Part shown: positions 50,963 to 58,841 of the stretch, piece by piece
Numbering within the stretch: position 1 is the stretch's first letter
Layout of the letters: each line of letters begins with the position of its first letter
Assembly (NCBI GenBank): GCA_046293135.1
Contig: JBKBPR010000001.1
Location: 372,001-436,000, forward strand
Source of the DNA: UBA2638 sp046293135
Lineage (GTDB): Bacteria; Pseudomonadota; Alphaproteobacteria; Micavibrionales; Micavibrionaceae
Direction of reading: 5' to 3'
DNA: 64,000 nt
Notes under the pieces: model-generated
Told to the model about the DNA's origin: nothing
What the model saw: only the letters and a program-made list of their open reading frames with translations
The model's database searches: none
Made by a program: the position numbers and the translations under genes

Positions 50963-51799
50963 ATGACCGAAACCAAACTCATAGCCGCCTGTATCCAGCT
51001 CAATAGCGGTGCGGATATTGCAGAGAATCTGAAGGCGGCGGGGGAGCTTATCCGTCAGGCCGCCGCGCAGGGGGCGCGGTTTATCGCAACGCCCGAAGTC
51101 ACCGATCAGGTGATTTCCAACCGCGCCGAGAAAATCGATCAGATGCTTTCAGAGGCAGATCACCCCGGCCTGGCCTATTTTTCCGCCCTCGCAAAAGAGC
51201 TGGGTGTTTATCTGTTGATTGGTTCGATGTGCATTCGGATTGCCGAAGATAAAATGGTCAATCGCAGCTTTTTGATTGCCGATACCGGCGAGATTTCAGC
51301 CCGTTATGACAAGATCCATATGTATGATGTCGATTTGCCGACGGGCGAGAGCCACCGCGAGAGCAAGGTTTTCCAGCCCGGCACAGCGGCGCGCATTGCC
51401 GATATTCAGGGCGGCTTTCGCCTTGGTTTGAGCATTTGTTATGATCTGCGCTTTCCGCATCTGTTCCGTGATCTGGCAAAAGCCGGTGCGAATATTTTGA
51501 GCATTCCCGCCGCTTTTACCGTACCGACGGGGCAGGCGCATTGGGACGTTTTGCTCAGGGCGCGGGCGATTGAATGCGGGGCGTTTGTGATTGCCCCTGC
51601 GCAATGCGGCGATCACCAAGGCGCGCGCAAAACCTATGGCCATTCGATGATTGTCAGCCCTTGGGGTGAAATTCTGGCGCAGATGAATGAGGGCACAGGA
51701 TATGCTCTAGCGACGCTTGATCTTGAGGCGGTGACAAAGGCGCGGCAAGCCATTCCCGCCCTGATGCATGACCGCGCTTATATTATCGAGAGCGATTAA
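50963..51799 (+). CDS. Nitrilase-superfamily amidase (Nit1/deaminated-glutathione-amidase-like)
   Basis: 278 residues with the Glu-Lys-Cys triad: E in ATPEVTDQ, K in YDKIHMYDVD and C in GLSICYDLRFPHLF; the DVDLP/ESxxFQPG order fits the Nit1 branch that hydrolyses deaminated glutathione. A glutathione link also fits grxC and gloB nearby (inference). Confidence 0.9.
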   Translation: MTETKLIAACIQLNSGADIAENLKAAGELIRQAAAQGARFIATPEVTDQVISNRAEKIDQMLSEADHPGLAYFSALAKELGVYLLIGSMCIRIAEDKMVNRSFLIADTGEISARYDKIHMYDVDLPTGESHRESKVFQPGTAARIADIQGGFRLGLSICYDLRFPHLFRDLAKAGANILSIPAAFTVPTGQAHWDVLLRARAIECGAFVIAPAQCGDHQGARKTYGHSMIVSPWGEILAQMNEGTGYALATLDLEAVTKARQAIPALMHDRAYIIESD

Positions 51800-51846
51800 G
51801 TAAGGGTATTATTCAAAAACAATAAATAAAGAGGAGGGCATTGCCG

Positions 51847-53040
51847 ATGGCATCACATAAGGGCAAGGATTTAAAAAACTTAAGACTTGATACGCAATTG
51901 GTGCTATCAGGCCGCGCACCAGAGAATTATTTCGGGATTGTAAACCCGCCCGTTGCCCGTGCCTCAACGATTTTATACCCATCACTCGCCGCCTATGAAG
52001 ACCCCACGCATCAATATCGCTATGGGCGTTTGGGCAATCCGATGAGCGATACGTTTGAAAAAGCGCTTGCGGCGCTGGAAGGCGGCAAGGCCGCCATCGG
52101 AACACCGACGGGACTATCGGCCATCACGACAACGATTTTGTCTATTGTGCGTTCGGGCGATCATGTTTTGATGGTTGATACCGTCTATCCGCCTGTGCGC
52201 GGGTTTTGCAAAAACGTCCTCAAGCGGATGGGGGTCGAGGTTACGTTTTATGATCCTTGTATCGGCGGCGGGATTGAGGCGCTGATACGTGACAATACCA
52301 GCCTGATCTATATGGAATCCCCCGGCTCGGCGACTTTTGAGGTGCAAGACGTTCCGGCGATTTGTAAGCTCGCCAAACAAAAAAGCATCAAAACCGTGAT
52401 TGATAATACATGGTCGGCGGGGCTGCTGTTCTGTCCGATTGCGCACGGGGCTGATGTGTCATTGCAATCTTGCACAAAGTATATCGGCGGCCATAGCGAT
52501 ATCAATCTGGGCGTGATTGTGTGCGCCGATGAGGATATGGCCGCACAAGTCAGGGCGAGCGCCCATGATATGGGGATTGCACCGGCGCAGGAGGATATGG
52601 CGCTGGCCTTGCGCGGATTGCGGACGATCACAACCCGTATGCGCCAGAATGCTGAAAATGCGCGTGTCGTGGTGGAGTGGCTGCAAAGCAGGGCTGAGGT
52701 TGAGCGGATTTATTACCCCGCGCTCTCAAGCCACAAAGGCAATGATATTTGGAAACGCGATTTTTCGGGCGTGAACGGGCTGTTTAGTATTTTGCTCAAG
52801 CCTGCCCCCAAAGCCGCAGTGCATGGCTTTGTCGATGCGTTGGCGCTGTTTCCAATCGGCAGTTCATGGGGCGGGTATGAAAGTCTGCTACAGCCGCAAT
52901 ATCTCGAGAAATGCAGGGACGCTGTGCCGTGGAGCGAAAAAGGCGCGTTGCTGCGCTTGCAAATCGGGCTGGAAGACCCGCAAGATTTGATTGATGACCT
53001 TGCGCAGGGTTTTGCGGTGTTCAATGGGATAAAGGGTTAG
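51847..53040 (+). CDS. metC: Cystathionine beta-lyase (MetC-type)
   Basis: 397 residues, PLP-dependent Cys/Met metabolism family: YRYGRLGNPMSDTFEKALAALEGG, TPTGLSAI, DNTWSAG, PLP Lys in LQSCTKYIGGHSDINLG and the C-terminal GSSWGGYESL characteristic of MetC. GAGGAGG lies upstream of ATG 51847. Splits cystathionine to homocysteine, pyruvate and ammonia. Confidence 0.92.
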   Translation: MASHKGKDLKNLRLDTQLVLSGRAPENYFGIVNPPVARASTILYPSLAAYEDPTHQYRYGRLGNPMSDTFEKALAALEGGKAAIGTPTGLSAITTTILSIVRSGDHVLMVDTVYPPVRGFCKNVLKRMGVEVTFYDPCIGGGIEALIRDNTSLIYMESPGSATFEVQDVPAICKLAKQKSIKTVIDNTWSAGLLFCPIAHGADVSLQSCTKYIGGHSDINLGVIVCADEDMAAQVRASAHDMGIAPAQEDMALALRGLRTITTRMRQNAENARVVVEWLQSRAEVERIYYPALSSHKGNDIWKRDFSGVNGLFSILLKPAPKAAVHGFVDALALFPIGSSWGGYESLLQPQYLEKCRDAVPWSEKGALLRLQIGLEDPQDLIDDLAQGFAVFNGIKG

Positions 53041-53050
53041 GGAATCTAAC

Positions 53051-53371
53051 CTAAGCCAAGACGCTTAAATCAACGTCCAGAGCTTCGGATAGCGCCTTGA
53101 GCGATTTGAGCGAGCCTTCTTTTGCGCCTGTTTCTATTTCGGTTAGATAGCTGCGTGAGAGGCCTGATCTTGCGGCTAGCTCCTCTTGTGTCAAACCATA
53201 GAATTTCCGCAAGATTTTAACAGGGTGTTCGCTGCGGGCGGCAATCTGATCGAGAATGTGATCTGGCAGCGCGCTTTTTTGCATCGTATCGCTGCTATTC
53301 ATCGTGCGGTAGTCGTGTAGCGGTACCAAGACGAACGGTTTGCCCTGAATATGCAGAAGATCGTAATTCAT
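53051..53371 (-). CDS. XRE-family HTH regulator, antitoxin-like, no partner seen
   Basis: 106 residues: an N-terminal phd/YefM-like start (GKPFVLVPLHDYRTM) and a C-terminal Cro/C1-type helix-turn-helix (FYGLTQEELAARSGLSRSYLTEIETGAKEGSL). This plan matches antitoxins of RelE/HigB-type pairs, but neither neighbour is a toxin: metC is convergent and an esterase lies beyond. Could be a solitary regulator. Confidence 0.8.
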   Translation of the reverse strand: MNYDLLHIQGKPFVLVPLHDYRTMNSSDTMQKSALPDHILDQIAARSEHPVKILRKFYGLTQEELAARSGLSRSYLTEIETGAKEGSLKSLKALSEALDVDLSVLA

Positions 53372-53556
53372 AATGGTGGCTCCGGATAGATTTTAAAGAA
53401 ACAGAAGAAGAAACAGAAAAGGAGGGAACGCGAGCGCCTGAAGCAGGCTGATTGGTATGATTCTATCAGCTTTGAGCGAATCGGAAAACAGCAAAATCGC
53501 AATGGGCGCTGATAACGCTCTGGCTTCGCGGTGTGATCTCTGGTAAAAACAAGACT

Positions 53557-54243
53557 ATGAGCACAAGCACGAATAAGACAAGCATCCATAATTTCTATGA
53601 ACATCCGCCGCAAGACGGGCAAGTGAAGCAGCTTATATTCCTGTTGCACGGGCTTGGGTCGAATGGGCGCGATTTGATTGCGCTTGCCCCGTATTTCGCC
53701 GCCGCCCTGCCGCAGGCGCATTTTGTATCGCCCGATGCGCCGTTTGCGTGCGATATGGCTCCCCCGGGCTATCCTGACTCGTATCAATGGTTCTCGCTGC
53801 AAAGCCGTGATCCACGCGATATGTTGATGGGGGTGCGGCACGCCGTCCCTGTTTTGCATGGATTTATGCGCCAGCAAATGGAACATTATAATGTCACAGC
53901 CCAGAACTGTGCGTTGGTTGGCTTTTCTCAAGGCACGATGACCAGCCTGTCGGCCGCCTTTGCTTTCGATAAGCCGTTGGCGGGGGTTTTGGGCTATTCG
54001 GGGGCGCTGCTCTGGGATGACGCTTTGAGTGAGCGCAAAGATTTCCCGAAGCCGCCCGTTCATCTGATTCATGGGGAGGCCGATGATGTTGTCCCTGTCG
54101 GGGCGTTCCACACGGCCAAGGCGATGTTGGAAGGGGCGGGCGTTCCATTCTCAGGCTATACAGTCCCCGGATTGCCGCATTCCATAGATGAGGGCGGCAT
54201 TGCCAGCGGTGCGGAGTTTTTAAAATCCGTTTTTAATCGCTAA
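53557..54243 (+). CDS. Phospholipase/carboxylesterase family hydrolase
   Basis: 228 residues, alpha/beta hydrolase: LLHGLGSNGRDL oxyanion loop, nucleophile Ser in GFSQGTMTS, Asp in GEADDVVP and His in LPHSIDE. Relatives hydrolyse short acyl esters or lysophospholipids. ATG 53557 chosen; a GTG at 53533 is in frame. Confidence 0.9.
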   Translation: MSTSTNKTSIHNFYEHPPQDGQVKQLIFLLHGLGSNGRDLIALAPYFAAALPQAHFVSPDAPFACDMAPPGYPDSYQWFSLQSRDPRDMLMGVRHAVPVLHGFMRQQMEHYNVTAQNCALVGFSQGTMTSLSAAFAFDKPLAGVLGYSGALLWDDALSERKDFPKPPVHLIHGEADDVVPVGAFHTAKAMLEGAGVPFSGYTVPGLPHSIDEGGIASGAEFLKSVFNR

Positions 54244-54274
54244 TTCAAACTTTCTTTTATTATTTTTCGTAAAG

Positions 54275-54289
54275 TTAACTTGGAATTAA
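54275..54289. promoter_or_regulatory. Candidate CtrA site (TTAA-N7-TTAA)
   Basis: TTAA-CTTGGAA-TTAA in the AT-rich gap upstream of the small membrane peptide at 54406, 117 bp before its ATG. Exact core match; same caution about chance in AT-rich DNA. Confidence 0.4.
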
Positions 54290-54405
54290 ATAAAATATAT
54301 ATAAAATTTTAGATATATTTGATTTAAATCTTCATCAGTTTGATCGCTGCGTAAACAAATAATAAGAATAAGGCAACATCTGGATAAATAGAGAGTTTTA
54401 GAAGT

Positions 54406-54567
54406 ATGAAGTTACATATGCTTATAATCGTGGCGGTCATGGCGGTCTCATTGATTTTTATTACCAGCGGTATGCGGCAGGCCAACTCGATGAGCATTTT
54501 GGTGAGCGCGGAGCTTGAGCAGTTTCAGAAGATAGACATACAACAGGAGAAAACGCGCGGCGCTTAA
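54406..54567 (+). CDS. 53-residue membrane peptide
   Basis: ATG at 54406, 53 codons, TAA at 54565-54567. One hydrophobic helix (about 5-21, LIIVAVMAVSLIFIT) then an amphipathic charged tail (SAELEQFQKIDIQQEKTRGA). Good terminator 91 bp after the stop and a possible CtrA site upstream. Looks like a genuine small membrane protein; no family recognised. Confidence 0.5.
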   Translation: MKLHMLIIVAVMAVSLIFITSGMRQANSMSILVSAELEQFQKIDIQQEKTRGA

Positions 54568-54657
54568 ATGGTTCTGGGGGCTTCGGCTTTTAAAAGCCAG
54601 GTTGTTGAGGGTGTAAGGGTTCACTTGAAAAGTATATAGCGGGGCAAACGCTAGCAT

Positions 54658-54690
54658 AAAATGACGACCTGGCTCCTTGGTCGTCATTTT
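54658..54690. terminator. Rho-independent terminator
   Basis: AAAATGACGACC (54658-54669) pairs with GGTCGTCATTTT (54679-54690), nine-base loop, then a T-run. Likely ends the 53-residue gene. Confidence 0.88.
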
Positions 54691-54757
54691 TTTATGCTCT
54701 CATGGCTGTGTTTGGTTGACGAATATCTTGACGGGGCAAAGCGTTTCACCGTAAAAG

Positions 54758-55147
54758 ATGGTTATGAAATTTCTAACTCATTGCCTTGTGATTTTAGCGC
54801 TTTTGACGGCGGGCATTTCCCCCGCCTGTGCGTTTATGTCCGGTATTTCCGGCAAGATGATGGATTTGGAAATTTGCGCATCTGACGGCTCGGTGCAGAT
54901 TGTCCGCGTCAGCGCGGATGAGTATGACCCGAACGCCGCCCCGGATATCCCTGAGGTCTCGCAATTCAAAGATTGCGCTGTGTGTGTTCATAGCAGTATG
55001 GCCAAGGTTAGCGTTGAGCCTACCAGCTTTTATAACGCTCAAAATAGTGGCATTCAATCCGCCCGCGTTTTGAAGGATTTTATTTTAATCGTAACACCGT
55101 CCAAAGCGGTTATCCCCCGCGCCCCGCCTATTTCATATCTTCTTTAA
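54758..55147 (+). CDS. Secreted DUF2946-like protein
   Basis: 129 residues (or 127 from ATG 54764): signal peptide to about residue 25 (cleavage near ACAF), then DLEICASDGS and FKDCAVCVHS, resembling the Cys/His pattern of DUF2946 proteins found beside copper genes, and a Pro-rich C-terminus (RAPPISY). First of three exported genes. Assignment is by pattern only. Confidence 0.55.
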   Translation: MVMKFLTHCLVILALLTAGISPACAFMSGISGKMMDLEICASDGSVQIVRVSADEYDPNAAPDIPEVSQFKDCAVCVHSSMAKVSVEPTSFYNAQNSGIQSARVLKDFILIVTPSKAVIPRAPPISYLL

Positions 55148-55235
55148 ATAAGCTTCCCTCTGACAATTAAGCGCTTAAACGCGCTTTGAAGATGCCCGTA
55201 TTTATCGTGGGCAGAGATGATAATAGGATTTTAAA

Positions 55236-55643
55236 ATGGCTGATACGAAACCTCTTTCTCTTTCCGAGAAATTTGCAAAAGTGAATCACTGGCGGCATAA
55301 CCTTATGGATATTGCCATGATCTCTGTTGTTTTGGGCTCTGTTGCGACGATGGTGACGACCGGCATTCCGATTGGTTTGCTTGATCCTGTCGGTATGTTT
55401 GCAAGCATGCACATCCCGTCAATTGATGGGATTATGGCCTTGGGTAGCGTTTTTGATGGCGCAGTCCATGCTTTTGATAACGGGGTTTTGTTTACAGACG
55501 CTTTATGGACTGATCCGCACGCGGCAATGGGGCATTCAGCCCATGCCGCCCATGCAGGTCACGCCATGCATACGGCTCATGCCGCGGCAGCGGCCAGCCC
55601 GCAATTATCGCCTGAAGCGCTCGAATTACTGGGGATGAATTAG
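55236..55643 (+). CDS. Membrane protein with histidine-rich C-terminus
   Basis: 135 residues: a charged N-terminus (1-20), hydrophobic segments at about 23-48 and 65-80, and a tail with seven His in about 20 residues (GHSAHAAHAGHAMHTAH). His clusters of this kind bind Cu, Zn or Ni. Ends one base before the next ATG, so it is translationally coupled to it. No family recognised. Confidence 0.6.
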   Translation: MADTKPLSLSEKFAKVNHWRHNLMDIAMISVVLGSVATMVTTGIPIGLLDPVGMFASMHIPSIDGIMALGSVFDGAVHAFDNGVLFTDALWTDPHAAMGHSAHAAHAGHAMHTAHAAAAASPQLSPEALELLGMN

Positions 55644-55644
55644 A

Positions 55645-56271
55645 ATGATGGATAGACGATCATTTTTAAAAGGCCTCGGAATTACAGGCGTTGCTGGAAC
55701 ATTTTCAATGGTTGGCGGTTTGAACGGCGGCACTGCTGTGAACGCTCAAGCGCAAACCCGAGACTCTCATCCGCTTGAGCGCTTGACGGATATTCATAGC
55801 CTTGAAAGGTTTCAGTTGAGCCCCAATAAATTCAATCTTGTTTTTGTGATGACGGCGCAGGAAAGCTATTCCAATTGCGGAGCGATTATCATCACGATGC
55901 ATGTGCTTTCAGAAGAAGCTTTTTTTCGCGACAGGGTGAATGCAACCGTAATTATGCCGCGCGTTGCCGATCAGTCAAATATAAGCGATACGGCTAATCT
56001 CGCGCGATTGCAGGGCGTGCAGGAAAAAGGCGTGCGTGTGGTTACAGGAGCACTTCCTGATGTCCAGAGCGCTGTGGAGAGTCTGAACGGCGGGTTTTTG
56101 GAGTTTGACGGCAACGGAAAAGTCAGCGGCCATACGCAAGAAGCTTTCTTTTTGTCACCCTCAGGCCGCGATATGTTCACGCATAGTGGCGATGATTATT
56201 TCACCATAGAGCATTATATTCATCAGATGGTTGCAAATTGCGATAGACGCCGCAGGGATATCTGTTTGTAA
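55645..56271 (+). CDS. Tat-exported SCO1/thioredoxin-like protein
   Basis: 208 residues: twin-arginine signal DRRSFLKGLG at 3-12, then a sequence with the spacing of a SCO/thioredoxin fold (FNLVFVMTAQESYSNCGAI at the CxxxC position, FFLSPSGRDMF at the later beta turn). Only one Cys remains at the active-site position, so it may bind metal or be catalytically altered. Third gene of the cassette. The fold is inferred, not proven. Confidence 0.55.
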   Translation: MMDRRSFLKGLGITGVAGTFSMVGGLNGGTAVNAQAQTRDSHPLERLTDIHSLERFQLSPNKFNLVFVMTAQESYSNCGAIIITMHVLSEEAFFRDRVNATVIMPRVADQSNISDTANLARLQGVQEKGVRVVTGALPDVQSAVESLNGGFLEFDGNGKVSGHTQEAFFLSPSGRDMFTHSGDDYFTIEHYIHQMVANCDRRRRDICL

Positions 56272-56434
56272 TTCTGTGGACAACGCTAGGAAATTCTCTA
56301 TTTCCCTACGATTTGTGGTAGAATAAAGGTATGAATCGCGGGATAGTGCGGTTTTCTTGAAAAACGCACAACGTCAAAAAATCCCCATCACATCAAAGGT
56401 TTGCTGCAACAGCAAAGCGAAAGGAGCGAGGCTC

Positions 56435-57046
56435 ATGGATGGCGTAACGATTGATGATTTTGTGCTTGATGAAGACATACGAAGGGCGCGGCCTTTGGAT
56501 AAATGCCCCGCCTTGATTTTAAATGCGGATTTTCGACCTCTGAGTTATTTTCCTTTATCGTTGTGGCCTTGGCAGGAAGCTGTTAAGGCCATTTTTCGTG
56601 GTAGCGTGACGGTGATTTCCGAATATGACCGCACTGTGTCCTCGCCCTCGCAACGGATCAGGCTGCCCAGCGTTCTGGCGCTGAAAGAATATGTGCCGAT
56701 GGCGCGCTCTCCGGCCTTTACGCGATTTAACGTGTTTTTGCGTGATCGCTGGACGTGCCAATATTGCACCAAGCTTTTCAAAACCCATGAGCTGACATTC
56801 GATCATGTTATTCCGCGTTCTCGCGGTGGACGGACGAGTTGGGATAATATCGTCGCGGCTTGCCGCTGCTGTAACACCAAAAAGGCGAATAAAATGCCGC
56901 ATGAGGTCGAAATGTACCCGTTTCGAGAGCCGCGCCCGCCATCGATCTATGAGCTGCAAGACCATGGGCGGAGCTTCCCGCCGAACTTCCTGCATGAAAG
57001 CTGGGGGGATTTCCTCTATTGGGATACCGAGCTTGATGAGGTTTAG
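56435..57046 (+). CDS. HNH endonuclease family protein
   Basis: 203 residues from ATG 56435 (AAAGGAG upstream). C-terminal HNH motif: CQYC zinc knuckle, LTFDHVIPRSRGG, WDNIVAACRCCNTKKANK. The N-terminal half (ALILNADFRPLSYFPLSLWPWQEAVKAIF) matches the widespread small alphaproteobacterial HNH protein of unknown substrate. Convergent with dsbB, overlapping by four bases. Confidence 0.88.
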   Translation: MDGVTIDDFVLDEDIRRARPLDKCPALILNADFRPLSYFPLSLWPWQEAVKAIFRGSVTVISEYDRTVSSPSQRIRLPSVLALKEYVPMARSPAFTRFNVFLRDRWTCQYCTKLFKTHELTFDHVIPRSRGGRTSWDNIVAACRCCNTKKANKMPHEVEMYPFREPRPPSIYELQDHGRSFPPNFLHESWGDFLYWDTELDEV

Positions 57047-57609
57047 GCGCTTAAGGGGTTAGGTGCTATCCGAGATTTCCTGAAATATAAAACCGCGGCG
57101 AGGGCGCAAATCAGCGCCATACCAAAGCACAAGGCCAGATTGTAATTCGCCATGCTGAGGCCGAAAAACGGGTCTTGCCATGCAATGACATCGCAAGGTT
57201 TGGACGGCGCGGACATGATATTGTCAATCCAGCTTTGGCTGCCTGAATTGGAGTCGAAATCAAAGCTCGGAATGGTACAGCCCTCGACTTGCGAGACCCA
57301 CCATTTTTCCTCAACCCCTGTATGATAAAAGGCCACGGCGGCATTGCCCAAGAAAGCCAGACCCGCCAGCGCAGCAAAGATTGCGCCGTGAAGCGGGTTT
57401 TTCCTGAAGATGAGGCCGAGCGCCCCCAGTAGACCCGTTGCGACAAAGCCCCAGCGTTGATAGATACACAGGCGGCATGGCTCCAGCCCCCAGAACACTT
57501 CGGAGGCAATAGCGGCGGCGATGGCGAGAATGCTGAGTGCCAGAATCCCGCCGAAAAATGCAATCGGGCAGAGCAGGAGTTTTCGGAGTAAGGCGATTAA
57601 AGCTTTCAT
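57043..57609 (-). CDS. dsbB: Disulfide bond formation protein DsbB-like
   Basis: 188 residues, four membrane helices, first periplasmic loop CxxC in LEPCRLCIYQR, second loop cysteines in VEGCTIP and SKPCDVIAW. Passes electrons from DsbA to quinones. Its start overlaps exoD by four bases. Confidence 0.9.
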   Translation of the reverse strand: MKALIALLRKLLLCPIAFFGGILALSILAIAAAIASEVFWGLEPCRLCIYQRWGFVATGLLGALGLIFRKNPLHGAIFAALAGLAFLGNAAVAFYHTGVEEKWWVSQVEGCTIPSFDFDSNSGSQSWIDNIMSAPSKPCDVIAWQDPFFGLSMANYNLALCFGMALICALAAVLYFRKSRIAPNPLSA

Positions 57610-58232
57610 CTTATAAACGATTTAATGGTGTCTTTGAGGATTTCAATTCCTTCGAGCCCGAAATAGAGCGCAAAATAGGTCAATAGCCCGACCCAGAGCA
57701 GGCCGATCATCGCGCCGGCAATCACGGCCAGCCCGTCTCGCATAATTACGCCCACAGCCATCAACGCAATGCCGAGGCTTGGCACTGTGTTGGTAAGTGG
57801 TATGGGGATCAACACGGACAGCGCCATGACAAAGCCGCAAATGCCGATCAGATTGGAGAACAGGCCTTGGGTGATAATGCCGAAGCGCGGGCGGATAATG
57901 CGCTCCATCCTCTTGATCCATGGCAGGCAGGCGCGCAGCATTTTTTCGAATTTCTCGCGGGAGATAGAGCGATTCAGCGCCCTTTGCGGCAGCCAGATGG
58001 TTTTGCGGCCTATCGCCTGTTGCGCGGTGAGCAAAATAAGCGGGCTGGCCATCAAAATATTAACCCCCGGCGGCACAGGGATCGGCAGCGCCATCGGCAA
58101 AGCGATCAGCAGCAATATAAAGCCGAATCCGCGCTCATGCACGCTTTCAAGTATCTCGCGAAAGCTGAGCGTGTCTTGCGTTTTGTTGAGAAATTCGGTC
58201 TCGAAGAGTTCTGAAATGCTGCGTATTGTCAT
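57606..58232 (-). CDS. exoD: ExoD-family exopolysaccharide synthesis membrane protein
   Basis: 208 residues with the ExoD signature (FGFILLLIALPMALPIPVPPGVN, LTAQQAIGRKTIWLPQ, RPRFG) and about four membrane segments. In rhizobia ExoD affects exopolysaccharide and alkaline tolerance; the mechanism is unclear. Coupled to dsbB. Confidence 0.88.
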   Translation of the reverse strand: MTIRSISELFETEFLNKTQDTLSFREILESVHERGFGFILLLIALPMALPIPVPPGVNILMASPLILLTAQQAIGRKTIWLPQRALNRSISREKFEKMLRACLPWIKRMERIIRPRFGIITQGLFSNLIGICGFVMALSVLIPIPLTNTVPSLGIALMAVGVIMRDGLAVIAGAMIGLLWVGLLTYFALYFGLEGIEILKDTIKSFIR

Positions 58233-58296
58233 GCAGAGAGTATAACGCGCTCTTTTGCGCTCTCATAGAGAGAATGACGATTTTGAAAAAGAGAAT

Positions 58297-58324
58297 TTGA
58301 TTTTTTGTTTTGTTTGCGTATAGT
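58297..58324 (+). promoter_or_regulatory. Promoter of tRNA-Leu
   Basis: TTGATT (58297-58302), 16-bp spacer, TATAGT (58319-58324), about 30 bp before the mature tRNA 5' end. Confidence 0.5.
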
Positions 58325-58353
58325 GCCAAAAGTTTTTCAAGAACTTCACACAT

Positions 58354-58438
58354 GCGGGTGTGGTGGAATTGGTAGACGCGCCGGATTCAAAATCCGGTTC
58401 CGAAAGGAGTGCGAGTTCGAGTCTCGCCACCCGCACCA
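58354..58438 (+). tRNA. tRNA-Leu (anticodon CAA)
   Basis: 85 bases with encoded CCA. Acceptor GCGGGTG pairs with CACCCGC; anticodon stem CCGGA/TCCGG with loop TTCAAAA gives anticodon CAA; long class II variable arm (TTCC-GAAA-GGAG); T-arm GTTCGAGTC. TrmL encoded at 34414 would modify its wobble base. Confidence 0.97.
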
Positions 58439-58463
58439 TCTGAATTTTTACGGATTTATTGAA

Positions 58464-58760
58464 TTAAGGACTCGGTGTCACGCCTGCCGCTGCTACGCCC
58501 AATGCGTTTGACGCGTTGGCAATATGAGAGGCGACAAAGGATGTGGATTCAGCAAGGCCTTCCAAGGCCATCGTAGGCAATACGCTGATTGTCGGTGCGG
58601 CCTGTCCTGCTGCAACGGCGGCGAGGGCTGCACTCCCTCCCGTAAATGAGACTGCGGCAAATGCGGTTGTCCCAATGGCGGTCCATTTTGTCGCTGACCA
58701 CGCGTAACTTAGAGCTGTGCCAGCTGCACCTTTTGCTTTTGCTACTGTTGATTCAGCCAT
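58464..58760 (-). CDS. Ala/Gly-rich small protein, unknown
   Basis: 98 residues, very Ala-rich with two moderately hydrophobic stretches (about 22-52), little charge. GGGAG lies ten bases before the ATG. No family recognised. Confidence 0.55.
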   Translation of the reverse strand: MAESTVAKAKGAAGTALSYAWSATKWTAIGTTAFAAVSFTGGSAALAAVAAGQAAPTISVLPTMALEGLAESTSFVASHIANASNALGVAAAGVTPSP

Positions 58761-58841
58761 CAGTTTATCTCCCAGAATTTATCTTTATGAATACTTAAGC
58801 TACCAGAAGGGTTGCAAAAAAGCAAATGATTTATATGTAAA

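Noticed and set aside
53372..53556. Toxin gene paired with the XRE regulator
   Set aside because: No frame of sufficient size or RelE-like sequence in the gap.
54448..54687. 79-codon minus-strand open frame
   Set aside because: Runs through the terminator at 54658-54690 and is antisense to the better-supported 53-residue gene.
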